Below are positions 59,801-64,000 of a stretch of 64,000 bases of DNA, piece after piece (the stretch's first letter is position 1; every line of letters starts with the position of its first letter). Position numbers and translations under genes: made by a program. Under the pieces are notes generated by a model, which searched no databases, was not told the origin of the DNA, and was given only the letters and a program-made list of their open reading frames with translations. Origin of the DNA: Hermatobates lingyangjiaoensis (lineage: Eukaryota > Arthropoda > Insecta > Hemiptera > Hermatobatidae); NCBI GenBank assembly GCA_026182355.1, contig JAPFBL010000003.1, positions 2,877,001 to 2,941,000 on the forward strand, given 5' to 3'.

Positions 59801-62329
59801 AATAATGTTTTTATTTAATTATTAATACATGAAAATGAACATAGATCTAATAATACAAATATAATGCCGTCTTTCTTGCCGCGTTGCCGGCATGATTGAA
59901 CGGTTTCAAGCCATATCCATCTTCAAAATCATAGTTATTTCATAGTTATTCTTGAAAATAAAACCCTAAACTGTGTAACACAGATTCGTTTATTCAATTC
60001 CTGCAATCCTCGGTTGAAAATAAAATTTTACTTAAAAACATATCTATACTTCAAAACACAGTATTTACATTTTAAGGATTTTATTCTGTTTACCCCCAAA
60101 TTATTCATTTTGAAGTACTTATTTTTAATTACTTCTTAAAAATTAATATATTTTTTTCATAATGGGTTCACATATTTCAATATCTAATAAAGACTAATGA
60201 ACTCAATTAAATTTACATTTAATTATTTCTACATTTTAAATTTTGATACAATAAATCAATTTTTATCAAGATTCTTGTAATAACCTAAGGTTTATGATAA
60301 TCTAATTTAATCTCATTCAATCATTTTCAAAATGTAATACGAGTATTAATCCTTTAGTTGTCTTTTATATAATTAAAGTTTTTACTTTTTTGTCATTATG
60401 GGTAACTGTTTGTATACGAAATATTAGATCATTTTTAAATGTATTCCCTCGTAAGAAAGTTGTGTATTTCATTAAAAAATATGTCTACAGATTAAGTAAC
60501 AAATATCATTGCAATAGATTCAAAATCCCCACTTAGATATCAACTACATTTAATTTCGAAATATAAAAAACAATATTATAATATTTATATATTTACCTTG
60601 TAGACTAGAATTCTTATATTTCTCAGTATAGTTAATTGCAAGTTTCTTCTATTTTTGACTTTCTAAGTTCTCATCATTTCGAACTATTGTCATGGATGTG
60701 TTCATTATCTAATTATTGTTTTCTTTCTCAATATTTTTAAGGTTGTTTAAATATGTATATCATCAATAAAACTAAAAACAAACAATTTGATCGAACTGTT
60801 ATTTGAAGTTGAGGTTACTAATCCATTATAATTTTTCTATATGGGATATATTTTCATGTTTCGATTTATGAAATCAATCTATTATTAATGTGAAAAAAAA
60901 GGTAAATACCGTTTCGGTTAACTTGAAAGAAAGAGAAACAGATTAAATGATAACCATCATGGGTTCAACTGAACATTTCTAATTTGTTCTCACTGAATCA
61001 TTAAAGCAGCTAGAGTTTCTAAGCAGTAAGGGGTAAAAGTGTAATTAAAATATGAATAATAGATTATAAATAATTAAATTGTTATTGTTTAATATTTTTT
61101 CCCTCTAGGTAATATTTTCCTGTTTAATATTGTGTTCCTTGCAAAGCTGGTTTCACATGAGCCCTATCCATCTTTAAGAGTAACTCCAGCATCTTCATAG
61201 TTACTTTTGAAGATGCATAACAGCCTCAGCTGGTCTATCATGAGAGACAGCTTGATGGGGAAACGGTTTTAAACAATGAATGCTAATTTATACAAAGATC
61301 CGAGACAGTAACACCCTCTTTCAACTGCAATAATTAAAAAAAGTTTAAAAAACATGTTAACATATTTAGTAAAAGTTGTATTTGTGTGATTGCTGTTAAT
61401 AGATAGGCTAGCTAAATGTTGACGTGATAGGTTTGAATAATAAATAAAAGATGATTTAGATTGTTGTGGAGAGCGAGTGTGGGTGTTGATTTGTTGACAG
61501 GTGTGGGTCCAACAACCCGCTCTGTCTGACTGACCACGAGGACAACCACAGTCACCAGCCGCGACGGCCCTCCCCACTGCTCAGGACGCCCTCCGAAGTG
61601 GACGACAGCGGGGCAACATCCCACTCAGAAACCTATTCTGACCACCTCATTCTCGAATCGAATGATGAGGGATTTGTAACAGACAACCCTGAAGATAAAG
61701 GAAAAGACTTTAAACAGTTTCTTAGTACGGAACTCGATGAAAAAATGAAAGGGCTGATTGACTTTTCACCGAGTCCAGGTAGCGTGAAGCATTGTAGGAG
61801 CTTTGACACTGGATTGGAAAGAGGAAAAAAAAAGTCGAATGTGAAGCACTGCTCGAGTGTCGAAACCGGTTTAGATCGGTACAGGCAAAGTGAAGCAGGA
61901 TTGTTGAATCTAGGACAAGACAAAGTGCTTCTCCAGCTTCCCTCAGTACACATTGACAGAAAGGACATGGACACCCACTGCAGTCCTGTTAGCTCGCGTT
62001 CTGAAAGCCCTCTGAGTGAAAAAACAACACTCAGCCGATTTTCTCCAATGTTCTACGGCAAATTTACAGATTCAGATGGTCTCTATGACGGCAGTTCTGA
62101 TGGAGCCAGGAATTCAAAAAAACATTCTAGTAAACGAAAAGAAAGGAAACGAAGCAAATCACCAACAAAAATTAACACTCTTTATGAAATTTCCAACAAA
62201 TTAGAATTAATGAGCAAGTGTGCGAGAGGAAAGCCAAGTCCAAAGCGAAGGTCACGCCTCGTCAGGGCCTCCTCGACGTCGTCCTCCTCGGCTGAGAGTT
62301 TGAACTCCATAAGGTATAATTCAGATTAG
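8947..62329 (+). CDS. CUB–EGF single-pass transmembrane protein, 17 linked exons, 5' partial
   Basis: Joined model: 8947-9161, 10416-10628, 13878-14051, 17828-18043, 20325-20459, 21024-21245, 22212-22406, 23140-23361, 25302-25451, 31580-31792, 33641-33814, 42161-42363, 46099-46308, 47378-47487, 51061-51190, 51339-51508 and 61501-62313, or read through to the stop at 62329. It gives about 1259 residues (L1 is the first full codon). Domains are: CUB end about 10-32, CUB 37-142, CUB-like 143-272, EGF 290-321, 326-356 and 363-395, transmembrane 416-436, then a long Ser/Pro-rich tail. Known CUB and EGF modules bind extracellular ligands or matrix, so I infer a cell-surface adhesion or receptor role with intracellular scaffolding. 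All introns are GT–AG and phases agree at every join. The start and signal peptide are not in the window. CUB–EGF proteins such as attractin were considered, but no kelch repeats are present. I cannot name the gene. Exon linking is by reading only, so small exons may be missing. Confidence 0.85.
9162..10415 (+). other. Intron 1
   Basis: Starts gtaggc and ends tcag. Contains CAGGGATGGGCAAACTT at 9620-9636, which looks like a hAT element left end; no matching right end was found. Confidence 0.8.
10416..10628 (+). CDS. Exon 2: body of CUB domain 2
   Basis: The acceptor is gtcag and the donor gtaagt; both ends are phase 1. The product (residues 72-142) starts AGRRVLLEVVDMEV and ends GRGFQALFRT. 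It carries the alternating hydrophobic strands of a CUB β-sandwich and completes the domain begun at C37. The usual second CUB disulfide is not visible, so this CUB appears to have only one cysteine pair (C37 and C64). Confidence 0.9.
11250..11284 (-). ncRNA. Hammerhead-like core, family C (decayed)
   Basis: On the minus strand: GCTCT, CTGGTAA, GAAAGGCCTC, AGATC. It is the inverted partner of 11318-11352, and the box is mutated. Confidence 0.35.
11318..11352 (+). ncRNA. Hammerhead-like core, family C
   Basis: GTTCT (11318-11322), CTGATGA (11323-11329), GAAA (11338-11341), then AGAGC (11348-11352) pairing with GTTCT (one G·U). Stem II between the boxes is poor, so probably inactive. Confidence 0.4.
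11476..11515. repeat. (AT)n microsatellite
   Basis: About 40 bases of TA repeats, 47 nt beyond the family E core at 11557-11588. Confidence 0.95.
11557..11588 (-). ncRNA. Hammerhead-like core, family E
   Basis: On the minus strand: TTTTCC, box TTTATGG (decayed CUGAUGA), a very short stem II, then GAAATATT with AUAU as mini stem III, then GGAAAG pairing with TTTTCC over six bases (one G·U). Confidence 0.42.
11642..11678 (+). ncRNA. Hammerhead-like core, family E copy 2 (decayed)
   Basis: Contains ATTATGA, self-complementary GACGATCGTC, then GAAATAT. It is head-to-head with the copy at 11557-11588, and an (AT)n-like tract follows near 11724. Confidence 0.35.
11773..11813 (-). ncRNA. Hammerhead-like core, family D (decayed)
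   Basis: On the minus strand: CTGACTA, a hairpin ending ACGGTT, then GAAAGATTTTAG. Both the box and stem I are mutated relative to the copy at 36752-36794. Confidence 0.38.
11982..12188 (-). pseudogene. Penelope-like element, endonuclease C-terminal fragment
   Basis: The open frame encodes HINNENHHIDWTGSKFITYE…LRNMIESSLIKYN…NGLFKLD. The pattern H-x-I-D-W … R-x-x-I-E-S-x-x-I … N-x-G-x-x-x-L-D is what I know from the C-terminus of Penelope-like proteins, after the GIY-YIG endonuclease. The rest of the protein is not adjacent on this strand. Confidence 0.62.
12212..12345 (+). pseudogene. Penelope-like reverse transcriptase fragment
   Basis: Reads FYISFDVKSLFTNVPV, then EEFVNYSLP and, past a stop, VDCHFQ. 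‘SFDVxSLFTNVP’ is the catalytic motif A region of Penelope-like reverse transcriptases. It is on the opposite strand to the fragment at 11982-12188, so the element is rearranged or two copies are present. Confidence 0.7.
13878..14051 (+). CDS. Exon 3: CUB-like region 3, first half
   Basis: The exon follows tttgcag. The donor is gtcagt at 14052, chosen because it keeps phase 1 and joins in frame to exon 4. A gtaaac donor four bases later would break the frame. Residues 143-200 contain LHHVNYPLDPPSQVEL and VIHLQIETSSH, which fit the start of a diverged CUB (‘YP’ turn followed by β-strands) without the usual first cysteine. Confidence 0.82.
14855..15640 (-). pseudogene. Decayed non-LTR retrotransposon (RT–RNase H region)
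   Basis: On the minus strand, with frameshifts and stops: LLRLVVDDLLD, then IARGIFDAIAFKKNFLKIVE and QWVKENVLDINPAKTVHISF. This order matches the end of the reverse transcriptase domain of jockey/I/R1-type LINEs. Further on, 15103-14855 encodes LTDGVLLKGS…, possibly the start of RNase H. A full element would be 4-6 kb; only this part is evident. Confidence 0.6.
16019..16045. repeat. (TATGG)n microsatellite
   Basis: Five tandem TATGG units followed by a variant TATCG. Confidence 0.9.
17271..17335 (+). repeat. Dispersed repeat, copy 2
   Basis: ‘gcatcacaaagggccgatg’ and ‘ctgttctcttgtgggac’ align with the copy near 2080-2150. The family was not recognised. Confidence 0.45.
17828..18043 (+). CDS. 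Exon 4: CUB-like region 3, second half
   Basis: The acceptor is tttag and the donor gtaaac; the exon is symmetric phase 1. Residues 201-272 contain MDCDEEESELVVRDSYSEEN, which resembles the calcium-binding acidic loop and ‘L.VRD’ strand of CUB domains. Next come VWRLCQG and VSFLNTL. With exon 3 it forms a third, diverged CUB-like unit just before the EGF modules. Confidence 0.88.
18044..20324 (+). other. Intron 4
   Basis: Starts gtaaac. Contains a decayed family E-like motif at about 18860-18900 (TCATGACGATGAGTGTC then AAAATAT) that abuts (AT)n. Nothing else is recognised. Confidence 0.8.
20325..20459 (+). CDS. Exon 5: linker and EGF-like module 1
   Basis: The acceptor is a long T-run ending in ttag; the donor is gtaagt. 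A basic linker (KKKLLL) precedes cysteines C290, C295, C301, C310 and C312. The sixth, C321, comes from exon 6. The spacing and the CRNGGKC core are standard for a laminin/notch-type EGF module. The splice falls after the conserved H-F-T-G near the last cysteine. No calcium-binding D-x-N/D-E signature is evident. Confidence 0.9.
20460..21023 (+). other. Intron 5
   Basis: Starts gtaagt and ends ttcacag, 564 bases. No repeat or gene seen. Confidence 0.85.
21024..21245 (+). CDS. Exon 6: end of EGF1, EGF2, most of EGF3
   Basis: The acceptor is ttcacag and the donor gtacga. EGF1 is completed by C321. EGF2 has C326, C331, C336, C345, C347 and C356. EGF3 has C363, C368, C374, C384 and C386, and its sixth cysteine, C395, is in exon 7. 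EGF2 includes GYKCVCREGFFGETC, a near-ideal EGF ending. The intron again cuts an EGF just before its last cysteine, in phase 1. Confidence 0.92.
21246..22211 (+). other. Intron 6
   Basis: Starts gtacga and ends gatacag. AT-rich; nothing recognised. Confidence 0.85.
22212..22406 (+). CDS. Exon 7: last EGF cysteine, transmembrane helix, start of cytoplasmic tail
   Basis: The acceptor is gatacag. C395 closes EGF3 and a 20-residue stalk follows. A hydrophobic span F416–A436 (LGLITVTIVLTVLGLFWC) is followed by basic residues (AKRHF), giving type I topology with the C-terminus inside the cell. An acidic/basic stretch (EKLEKLLAEDDKNRQ) follows. I chose the donor gtacaa at 22407 because its phase 1 joins cleanly to exon 8. 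Without splicing the frame would continue about 24 more residues to a stop, which could give a short-tailed form. Confidence 0.85.
22407..23139 (+). other. Intron 7
   Basis: Starts gtacaa and ends ttgcag. Contains the long pyrimidine tract at 22608-22700. Confidence 0.75.
22608..22700. repeat. (TC)n then (TTTC)n microsatellite
   Basis: About 50 bases of CT repeats pass into TTTC repeats; the plus strand is entirely pyrimidine over much of the tract. Confidence 0.95.
23140..23361 (+). CDS. Exon 8: Ser/Thr-rich cytoplasmic segment
   Basis: The acceptor is ttgttgcag and the donor gtaagc; symmetric phase 1. Residues 457-530 are low-complexity Ser/Thr/Leu with repeated ‘LTPSAS’/‘LTPSAR’ units and a conserved-looking RTFSLDDLLKPPP end. 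R-x-x-S and S-P sites suggest phosphorylation. GC content is about 60%, in sharp contrast to the introns. Confidence 0.88.
23362..25301 (+). other. Intron 8
   Basis: Starts gtaagc and ends caacag. AT-rich, with nothing recognised except a short (AT)n near 24075. Confidence 0.85.
25302..25451 (+). CDS. Exon 9: cytoplasmic segment
   Basis: The acceptor is cgcaacag. The donor at 25452 (gtgtag) keeps phase 1 and joins exon 10 as V581; gtaggt three bases upstream is an alternative but changes phase. The product contains SFDSLNDMLMMNNKRR and WHSFTFSPPEH. I recognise no domain. Confidence 0.75.
25563..25602 (-). ncRNA. Hammerhead-like core, family D (decayed)
   Basis: On the minus strand: CTGATAA, a stem starting AGGCCACTAG, then TTGAAAGATTTTAG. 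The box and stem I are imperfect. A ‘tttacgtgcatattgtgaaatct’-like tail piece lies at 25672-25694. Confidence 0.33.
27983..28427. mobile_element. hAT-type MITE (445 bp)
   Basis: Ends CAGTGTTTCTTAAACTTT and …GTGAGAAGCACTG are inverted. Inside them, ‘GGGCGCACC’ repeats in mirror position. The flanking octamers ggctagag and caatagag share five bases, consistent with a decayed 8-bp target duplication. No transposase inside. Confidence 0.72.
31580..31792 (+). CDS. Exon 10: basic, Ser-rich cytoplasmic segment
   Basis: The acceptor is atttag. The donor is gtaatt at 31793, phase 1. Residues 581-651 begin VTPSPRKKRNNSTPIKKT, a basic proline-directed segment that could be a phosphosite cluster or a nuclear-localisation-like patch. 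Then come KKDILQQLVSPGLARQV and an Ala/Ser-rich stretch. Confidence 0.85.
32243..32520. repeat. Decayed family A inverted pair
   Basis: ‘gtttaaaacctttttcatgg’ at the left and ‘aaaaggttttaaac’ near 32488 on the right are inverted. The inner sequence also pairs (‘tgaaccttttacatt’ with ‘aatgtaaaagttca’). The GAAA side of the core is lost. Confidence 0.5.
32690..32730 (-). ncRNA. Hammerhead-like core, family G (decayed)
   Basis: On the minus strand: TCCTGTGACGA, then CGATTGGTCCAAATATCAAA. GAC…GTC forms the stem II remnant, and CAAATAT stands for GAAATAT. An AT tract starts near 32640, about 50 nt downstream. Confidence 0.35.
33641..33814 (+). CDS. Exon 11: segment with a KVTF motif
   Basis: The acceptor is tttccag and the donor gtagga; symmetric phase 1. 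Residues 652-709 contain LEKKVTFARLLDRVSTEISS. KKVTF fits the RVxF docking pattern for protein phosphatase 1; whether it works is inference. A Ser-rich end (ESRSSSELHLNTG) follows. Confidence 0.87.
34295..34569. mobile_element. hAT-type MITE (275 bp) with perfect target duplication
   Basis: Flanked by identical octamers CTTTAAAA (34287-34294 and 34570-34577), as hAT insertions make. The ends CAGGGATCCTCAACC and …GGTTGAAGACCCTTG are imperfect inverted repeats. ‘TCGCGACCC’ occurs near both ends. No transposase inside. Confidence 0.85.
35131..35186. repeat. Perfect 17-bp palindrome arms
   Basis: ATACGATATAACTAATA at 35131-35147 and its exact complement at 35170-35186, 22 bases apart. Confidence 0.8.
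35300..35945 (-). pseudogene. Penelope-like remnant with GIY-YIG endonuclease
   Basis: On the minus strand, 35945-35715 encodes FEGFSNKEVTAIINKLLNKW, fitting the connector of Penelope-like proteins. After stops and frame changes, about 35508-35350 reads YIGLTTTRLSRRLTVEACKR, close to the conserved Y-I-G-x-T-T-T-x-L-S-R-R-L-T of the GIY-YIG nuclease. Then comes VITLPLTRNILVNET. Several stops show it is dead. Confidence 0.65.
36466..36498 (-). ncRNA. Hammerhead-like core, family C copy 1
   Basis: On the minus strand: GCTCT, CTGATGA, TGTAAC, GAAA, GACCTT, AGAGC. GCTCT and AGAGC pair perfectly as stem I. Both catalytic boxes match the consensus; stem II is the weak point. Confidence 0.45.
36612..36647 (+). 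ncRNA. Hammerhead-like core, family C copy 2
   Basis: GCTCT (36612-36616), CTGATGA (36617-36623), GAAA (36633-36636), GGCCT palindromic mini stem III with A15.1, then AGAGC (36643-36647). The predicted cut lies before AGAGC, and (AT)n begins about 47 nt later. Confidence 0.48.
36752..36794 (-). ncRNA. Hammerhead-like core, family D (best preserved)
   Basis: On the minus strand: GACT (stem I, 36794-36791), CTGACGA (36790-36784), a GACC-type hairpin, GAAA, GATCTT, AGTC (36755-36752). GACT pairs with AGTC. AGAUCU is a palindrome, so stem III could close between two copies, as described for minimal hammerheads of Penelope-like elements. (AT)n lies about 41 nt downstream, near 36713. Confidence 0.55.
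36893..37482. repeat. Inverted and direct repeats of unknown type
   Basis: ‘tgagggagtgcgagccctta’ at 36900-36919 recurs as ‘gagggtatgcgagccctta’ near 37064 and inverted near 37458-37480. An (AT)n stretch sits at about 37235-37262. Possibly a decayed element. Confidence 0.5.
38164..38400 (+). pseudogene. BEL/Pao-like integrase remnant
   Basis: The open frame encodes LLRWVLRCCLVNYEEMQTTL, HGCEVVINPRSITY and FWNKLDEFGAPDI. The pattern (L-x-Y-E-E-M-x-T-x-L-x-x-C-E-x-x-I-N-x-R-P-x-T-Y) is characteristic of the C-terminal part of retroelement integrases, especially BEL/Pao. Upstream and downstream parts were not found. Confidence 0.6.
40475..40513 (-). ncRNA. Hammerhead-like core, family D (decayed)
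   Basis: On the minus strand: GACT, CTGGTGG, GACCACTTG, TTTTGAAAGATCTTAGCC. The GAAA box and mini stem III are kept, but the first box is mutated. A tail with ‘aaacatgtgaaatg’ leads to an AT tract near 40400. Confidence 0.38.
40770..40870 (-). pseudogene. Possible DDE transposase C-terminal remnant
   Basis: Reads MDELKARITEAVANIDNKML on the minus strand, like the end of Tc1/mariner-type transposases (L-K-x-R-I-x-x-A-V-x-x-I). A stop follows shortly. Weak, single-motif evidence. Confidence 0.33.
41041..41077. repeat. (CA)n microsatellite
   Basis: About 18 CA units. Confidence 0.95.
41350..41372. repeat. (GA)n microsatellite
   Basis: About 11 GA units within a longer purine-rich tract. Confidence 0.9.
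42161..42363 (+). CDS. Exon 12: Ser/Pro-rich segment
   Basis: The acceptor is gttttcag and the donor gtattg. It enters in phase 1 and leaves in phase 0, ending the run of phase 1 introns. The product contains RKATSAESLLAMLRGIPIS, a poly-Ser run and PTMTPRDEGPDTPPSSSS, then PPVFVKRNTIQ. The S-P and T-P sites suggest regulation by proline-directed kinases (inference). Confidence 0.88.
43324..43600 (+). repeat. 147-bp tandem duplication
   Basis: Two copies start at 43324 and 43471. Both carry ‘aagtaaactcagccacca’ and ‘tttgtgtatgcctaacttaa’. Diverged by scattered changes. Confidence 0.85.
43768..44310 (+). pseudogene. Helitron helicase C-terminal remnant
   Basis: Reads DEEAVHYLTELLDSEFISPG and LPAHE*KLKVGAPIML, then NGTRL. 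After frameshifts come VRVYFAMALTKSQGETLSNA, TKFFSHGQL and FTCSRVRG. This matches the end of the Pif1-like helicase of Helitrons in order (Y-P-T-E-F-L…G-L-P-P-H…K-V-G…N-G-T-R-L…F-A-M-T-I-N-K-S-Q-G…F-S-H-G-Q-L-Y-V-A-C-S-R). Stops and a TAG repeat insertion show it is dead. The Rep/HUH part is absent. Confidence 0.8.
43887..43913. repeat. (AGT)n microsatellite
   Basis: About eight trinucleotide units inside the Helitron remnant, where the spacer after G-A-P-I-M-L would be. Confidence 0.9.
44795..44828 (-). ncRNA. Hammerhead-like core, family D (decayed, short)
   Basis: On the minus strand: GACT, CTGACGG, TAATTGTTA, GAAAGGTTTTAGTT. Boxes and stem I are recognisable, stem II mostly lost. Confidence 0.35.
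45462..45651. repeat. 39-bp minisatellite
   Basis: Units start at 45501, 45540 and 45579, with partial units on both sides. The unit runs ‘ctgaaag.ctctgatgtcag’ to ‘tagcacgcatactac’. Similar but looser pieces extend over about 45340-45860. Confidence 0.88.
46099..46308 (+). CDS. Exon 13: Pro/Ala/Leu-rich segment
   Basis: The acceptor is tttttcag. The donor gtcagt at 46309 keeps phase 0, matching exon 14. Residues 778-847 start VAVVDPLNHNQECNLLQPPS and later read PTPMPSPALTPLASPALL, a proline-directed repeat. It is strongly GC-rich in an AT-rich intron background. Confidence 0.87.
46309..47377 (+). other. Intron 13
   Basis: Starts gtcagt and ends tttcag. AT-rich; nothing recognised. Confidence 0.8.
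47378..47487 (+). CDS. Exon 14: short cytoplasmic segment
   Basis: The acceptor is ctttcag, phase 0; the donor is gtattt, phase 2. It encodes TLPKVELLKEKDEPKP, then a hydrophobic NIVVPVVMVEEV strand and a Ser-rich end. No domain is recognised. Confidence 0.83.
47755..47834. repeat. Fold-back of family D tail
   Basis: Arms 47755-47788 and 47801-47834 are nearly perfect complements (both end in ATGATCAAACCACAATAAG or its complement). The centre includes ATCTTAGTCTTG. (AT)n follows at 47835-47873, and a ‘aaagatttcaca…tgtttatg’-type tail piece precedes it. Confidence 0.75.
49361..49716. mobile_element. Inverted-repeat MITE (356 bp), family unknown
   Basis: Terminal inverted repeats of about 26 bases: AGATTCAGAGCAAGGGTTCT then CGAGGA at the left, with the exact complement ending at 49716. 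The interior has no transposase. No clear target duplication was seen. Confidence 0.8.
51061..51190 (+). CDS. Exon 15: short cytoplasmic segment
   Basis: The acceptor is gatacag, phase 2. It encodes RVEENPLNKPWLDKKPLL and then KDLEKPASLDLACPPPLITV. The donor gttcca at 51191 is weak, but it is the position that joins exon 16 in phase 0. Reading through instead would add a hydrophobic tail ending at a stop near 51259. Confidence 0.8.
51191..51338 (+). other. Intron 15 (148 bp)
   Basis: The shortest intron of the gene, gttcca…gttag. The donor is weak; phase 0 on both sides supports it. Confidence 0.7.
51339..51508 (+). CDS. Exon 16: Ser-rich segment with SSGYSSMASP motif
   Basis: The acceptor is gggttag, phase 0; the donor is gtaaca, phase 2. 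It encodes VESDADSPAVGTQSKSS, then CYLSPFSICNRADR and SESNLSSSGYSSMASPAPSR. The last block is highly regular and continues across the splice into RCGSNNPLC of exon 17. This looks like the best-conserved short motif of the tail and a good search probe. Confidence 0.85.
51509..61500 (+). other. Intron 16 (10 kb)
   Basis: Starts gtaaca and ends gacag. Very AT-rich. A perfect hairpin lies at 56465-56501. No exon, gene or clear element was recognised over the rest. Confidence 0.75.
56465..56501. repeat. Perfect 16-bp hairpin
   Basis: AAAAGTACCATGAAAA (56465-56480) and its exact complement (56486-56501) with a 5-base loop. A 7-bp inverted pair (AACGTCT/AGACGTT) lies about 60 bases upstream. Confidence 0.8.
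61501..62329 (+). CDS. Exon 17: large 3' exon, basic Ser-rich C-terminal region
   Basis: The acceptor is gttgacag, phase 2. It encodes about 275 residues: RCGSNNPLC, an acidic/Ser segment, then a duplicated unit (KHCRSFDTGLERG and KHCSSVETGLDRY), a strongly basic patch (SSKRKERKRSKSPTK) and KPSPKRRSRL with a poly-Ser end. The exon either continues to a stop at 62327-62329 (ending RYNSD) or splices at AG|gtataa after 62313. An AATAAA at 62502 fits the first option; phase and Ser-rich context fit the second. Confidence 0.88.
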
Positions 62330-63987
62330 CTCTACATTTGCCTGGCACTCACCTGCACTATCACAATAACCTTTCTTCAAACAAATATTATATTTTCCAC
62401 TTTTTTCTTTTTCGTAGCATAAATATCTTCATATGTCTCAATCCCATCTATTAATTTCTTACTGTTGTTTTTATATTGATCCATAAATTTGCTGAATTCA
62501 CAATAAAATATAATAAGAGTATTTTTCCTCCTTTTTTGTTGTTGGGGTGAATTACATACATACATATTTCTGTTTTATTTTGTGCAGGATAAAACTAATC
62601 ATAAATCATGTATTACAAAAATATATCATCAAAATATATGTGACGATTTATTAAATAATTAATTTCATCTGATATTCCGTCATTCGTATTCCAAACATAT
62701 TTATTTATATATGTATGACAAAAAATTAAGAACATTATTTTATGCAGGGTAAAATTAATTTTTACGATCAGAGTTCTTAATTATGAGAGCTATTAACTTT
62801 GCAAAGTAACAATAGTATTGAAATATATATTTCTTATTTTAAATATAAACATTATGAAGTTATTAGAAAAAAATAATTCTCTAAATATTTGAGACTTTGA
62901 TCAAGTTTCAGAGTGATTGAGATCCTTTACTGAATTAAGTACAAATATTACCAATGTTCTAACATTGCAGAACTTTTCTGTAAAATTCTAAAGGTTATAT
63001 AAATATAAGGAGTAAATTTCCTTTTTACCTTCTATATGTTGCACTTTACTAGTAAATCCTTAGTTTATCAAAATATATCCAAGGTGAATTTGAATGCATT
63101 CGTATTTCATATTTGTTGTTGTGGACTACTTTTTTGCTTTTTACTTTTAACTTCTACCTTGAGTGTGTACGCATATCTGGAGTAATGTGCATGTATATTG
63201 TGATTATCAAACTATTCTCTTTGTGTAGCTCCCTTCAAGTAGTGAAAATGGTTATTAAGAATAACCAAGTTATCAATAACTATACTTTTCATAATGAATT
63301 TGATTTTTACCATTATTAATTCTATGACCTCTACTTTGAAAACGTTTACATATGTTCCTAATTACAAATTTGACTGTCACACTAGTTATATGTAACTGGT
63401 TTCCAAGATTTGAAAACATTAAGATGTGTTTACTTTTCTAATTGGTATGACGTCAGAATGTTTGATGTTTTGTTATTTATACCATTAAAAAATTAAATAC
63501 TATTTTTAGTGGCAATTTCATTTATTTTATAATATTCTGTGCGAAATATTTAGCATGAAATGGCAATTTAGTTGAAATTTCCAACTAATTTGTTGGGAAT
63601 CATCAAGATGAACATTGATATCAGAGCACATGAAATTTATATTATTATCTTTGAATTTTAAAGTGATTTATTTTAGTTATAAATGTGTATTTAACTATAT
63701 TGCATAGATGTTGAATTTTAGATTGTGTATTAATCCTCTAATAACTATATATATTAGTTGAGTATAAAAAATTGTTAATCATATTGAGCAATACAATCAG
63801 TAATTAATTTCCAGATTCTTGATAAATATAAATAATTTGAAACTAACAGTAAAGCTAATTGAAAATTAATGCATGTAATTTTGGTTGGTTAACGTTATTT
63901 ATGTGGTTATATTTTAAAAAAAAGTAATTTATTTTTTAATCACATACACATATGTTTTTCTCATTTCTGCATAAATTGATTTTACAG
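62330..63987 (+). other. 3' UTR or further intron
   Basis: AT-rich with no supported coding exon. It is either 3' UTR and flank (AATAAA at 62502) or an intron beginning gtataa at 62314. Confidence 0.5.
62502..62507 (+). promoter_or_regulatory. Candidate polyadenylation signal
   Basis: An AATAAA lies 173 bases after the stop at 62329. It fits a 3' end there, but the region is so AT-rich that such hexamers occur by chance. Confidence 0.3.
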
Positions 63988-64000
63988 AAAGTTAAAGTGA
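63988..64000 (+). CDS. Possible tiny terminal exon (weak)
   Basis: An acceptor-like tttacag ends at 63987. If exon 17 splices at 62313 in phase 2, this would add R-K-L-K and a stop at the last base of the window. Only 13 bases are visible, and any T-rich stretch can imitate an acceptor. Confidence 0.15.

Overview
The window is animal nuclear DNA, most likely from an insect. It is AT-rich, has long introns with GT–AG borders, many (AT)n tracts, and remnants of mariner, hAT, Helitron, BEL/Pao-like, non-LTR and Penelope-like elements. I suspect Hemiptera, but nothing here proves the order. I saw no bacterial genes, CRISPR array, rRNA or tRNA.

One gene on the + strand dominates. I could link 17 coding exons from 8947 to about 62313/62329. 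Reading frame and intron phase agree at every junction, giving about 1259 residues with the N-terminus missing to the left. In order these are: the end of one CUB domain, a second CUB domain, a diverged third CUB-like region, three EGF-like modules, one transmembrane helix, and a cytoplasmic tail of roughly 820 residues rich in Ser, Pro and basic residues. It is a type I membrane protein that binds something outside the cell and probably scaffolds or signals inside. I do not recognise the gene by name. Exons are short and GC-rich; introns are AT-rich and full of repeats. Introns 1 to 11 are all phase 1, so exons 2 to 11 are symmetric.

Layout: 1–8946 is upstream DNA or a large intron, with a fold-back mariner derivative (2984–3915) and several inverted-repeat elements. 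8947–22406 encodes the ectodomain and membrane helix. 23140–62329 encodes the cytoplasmic tail, interrupted by introns of up to 10 kb. Past 62330 lies a possible 3' UTR or a further intron.

The most interesting signal lies in the introns. At least six sequence families of small elements share one architecture. Each has a core resembling a hammerhead ribozyme (CUGANGA-like box, short hairpin, GAAA box, very short palindromic stem III, and a stem I closing the two ends). A tail of about 40–60 nt follows, and then an (AT)n tract. Several occur as head-to-head inverted pairs. Decayed Penelope-like protein fragments lie in the same introns at 11982–12345 and 35300–35945. Penelope-like retroelements are known to carry minimal hammerhead ribozymes, so these short elements may be their non-autonomous or terminal derivatives.
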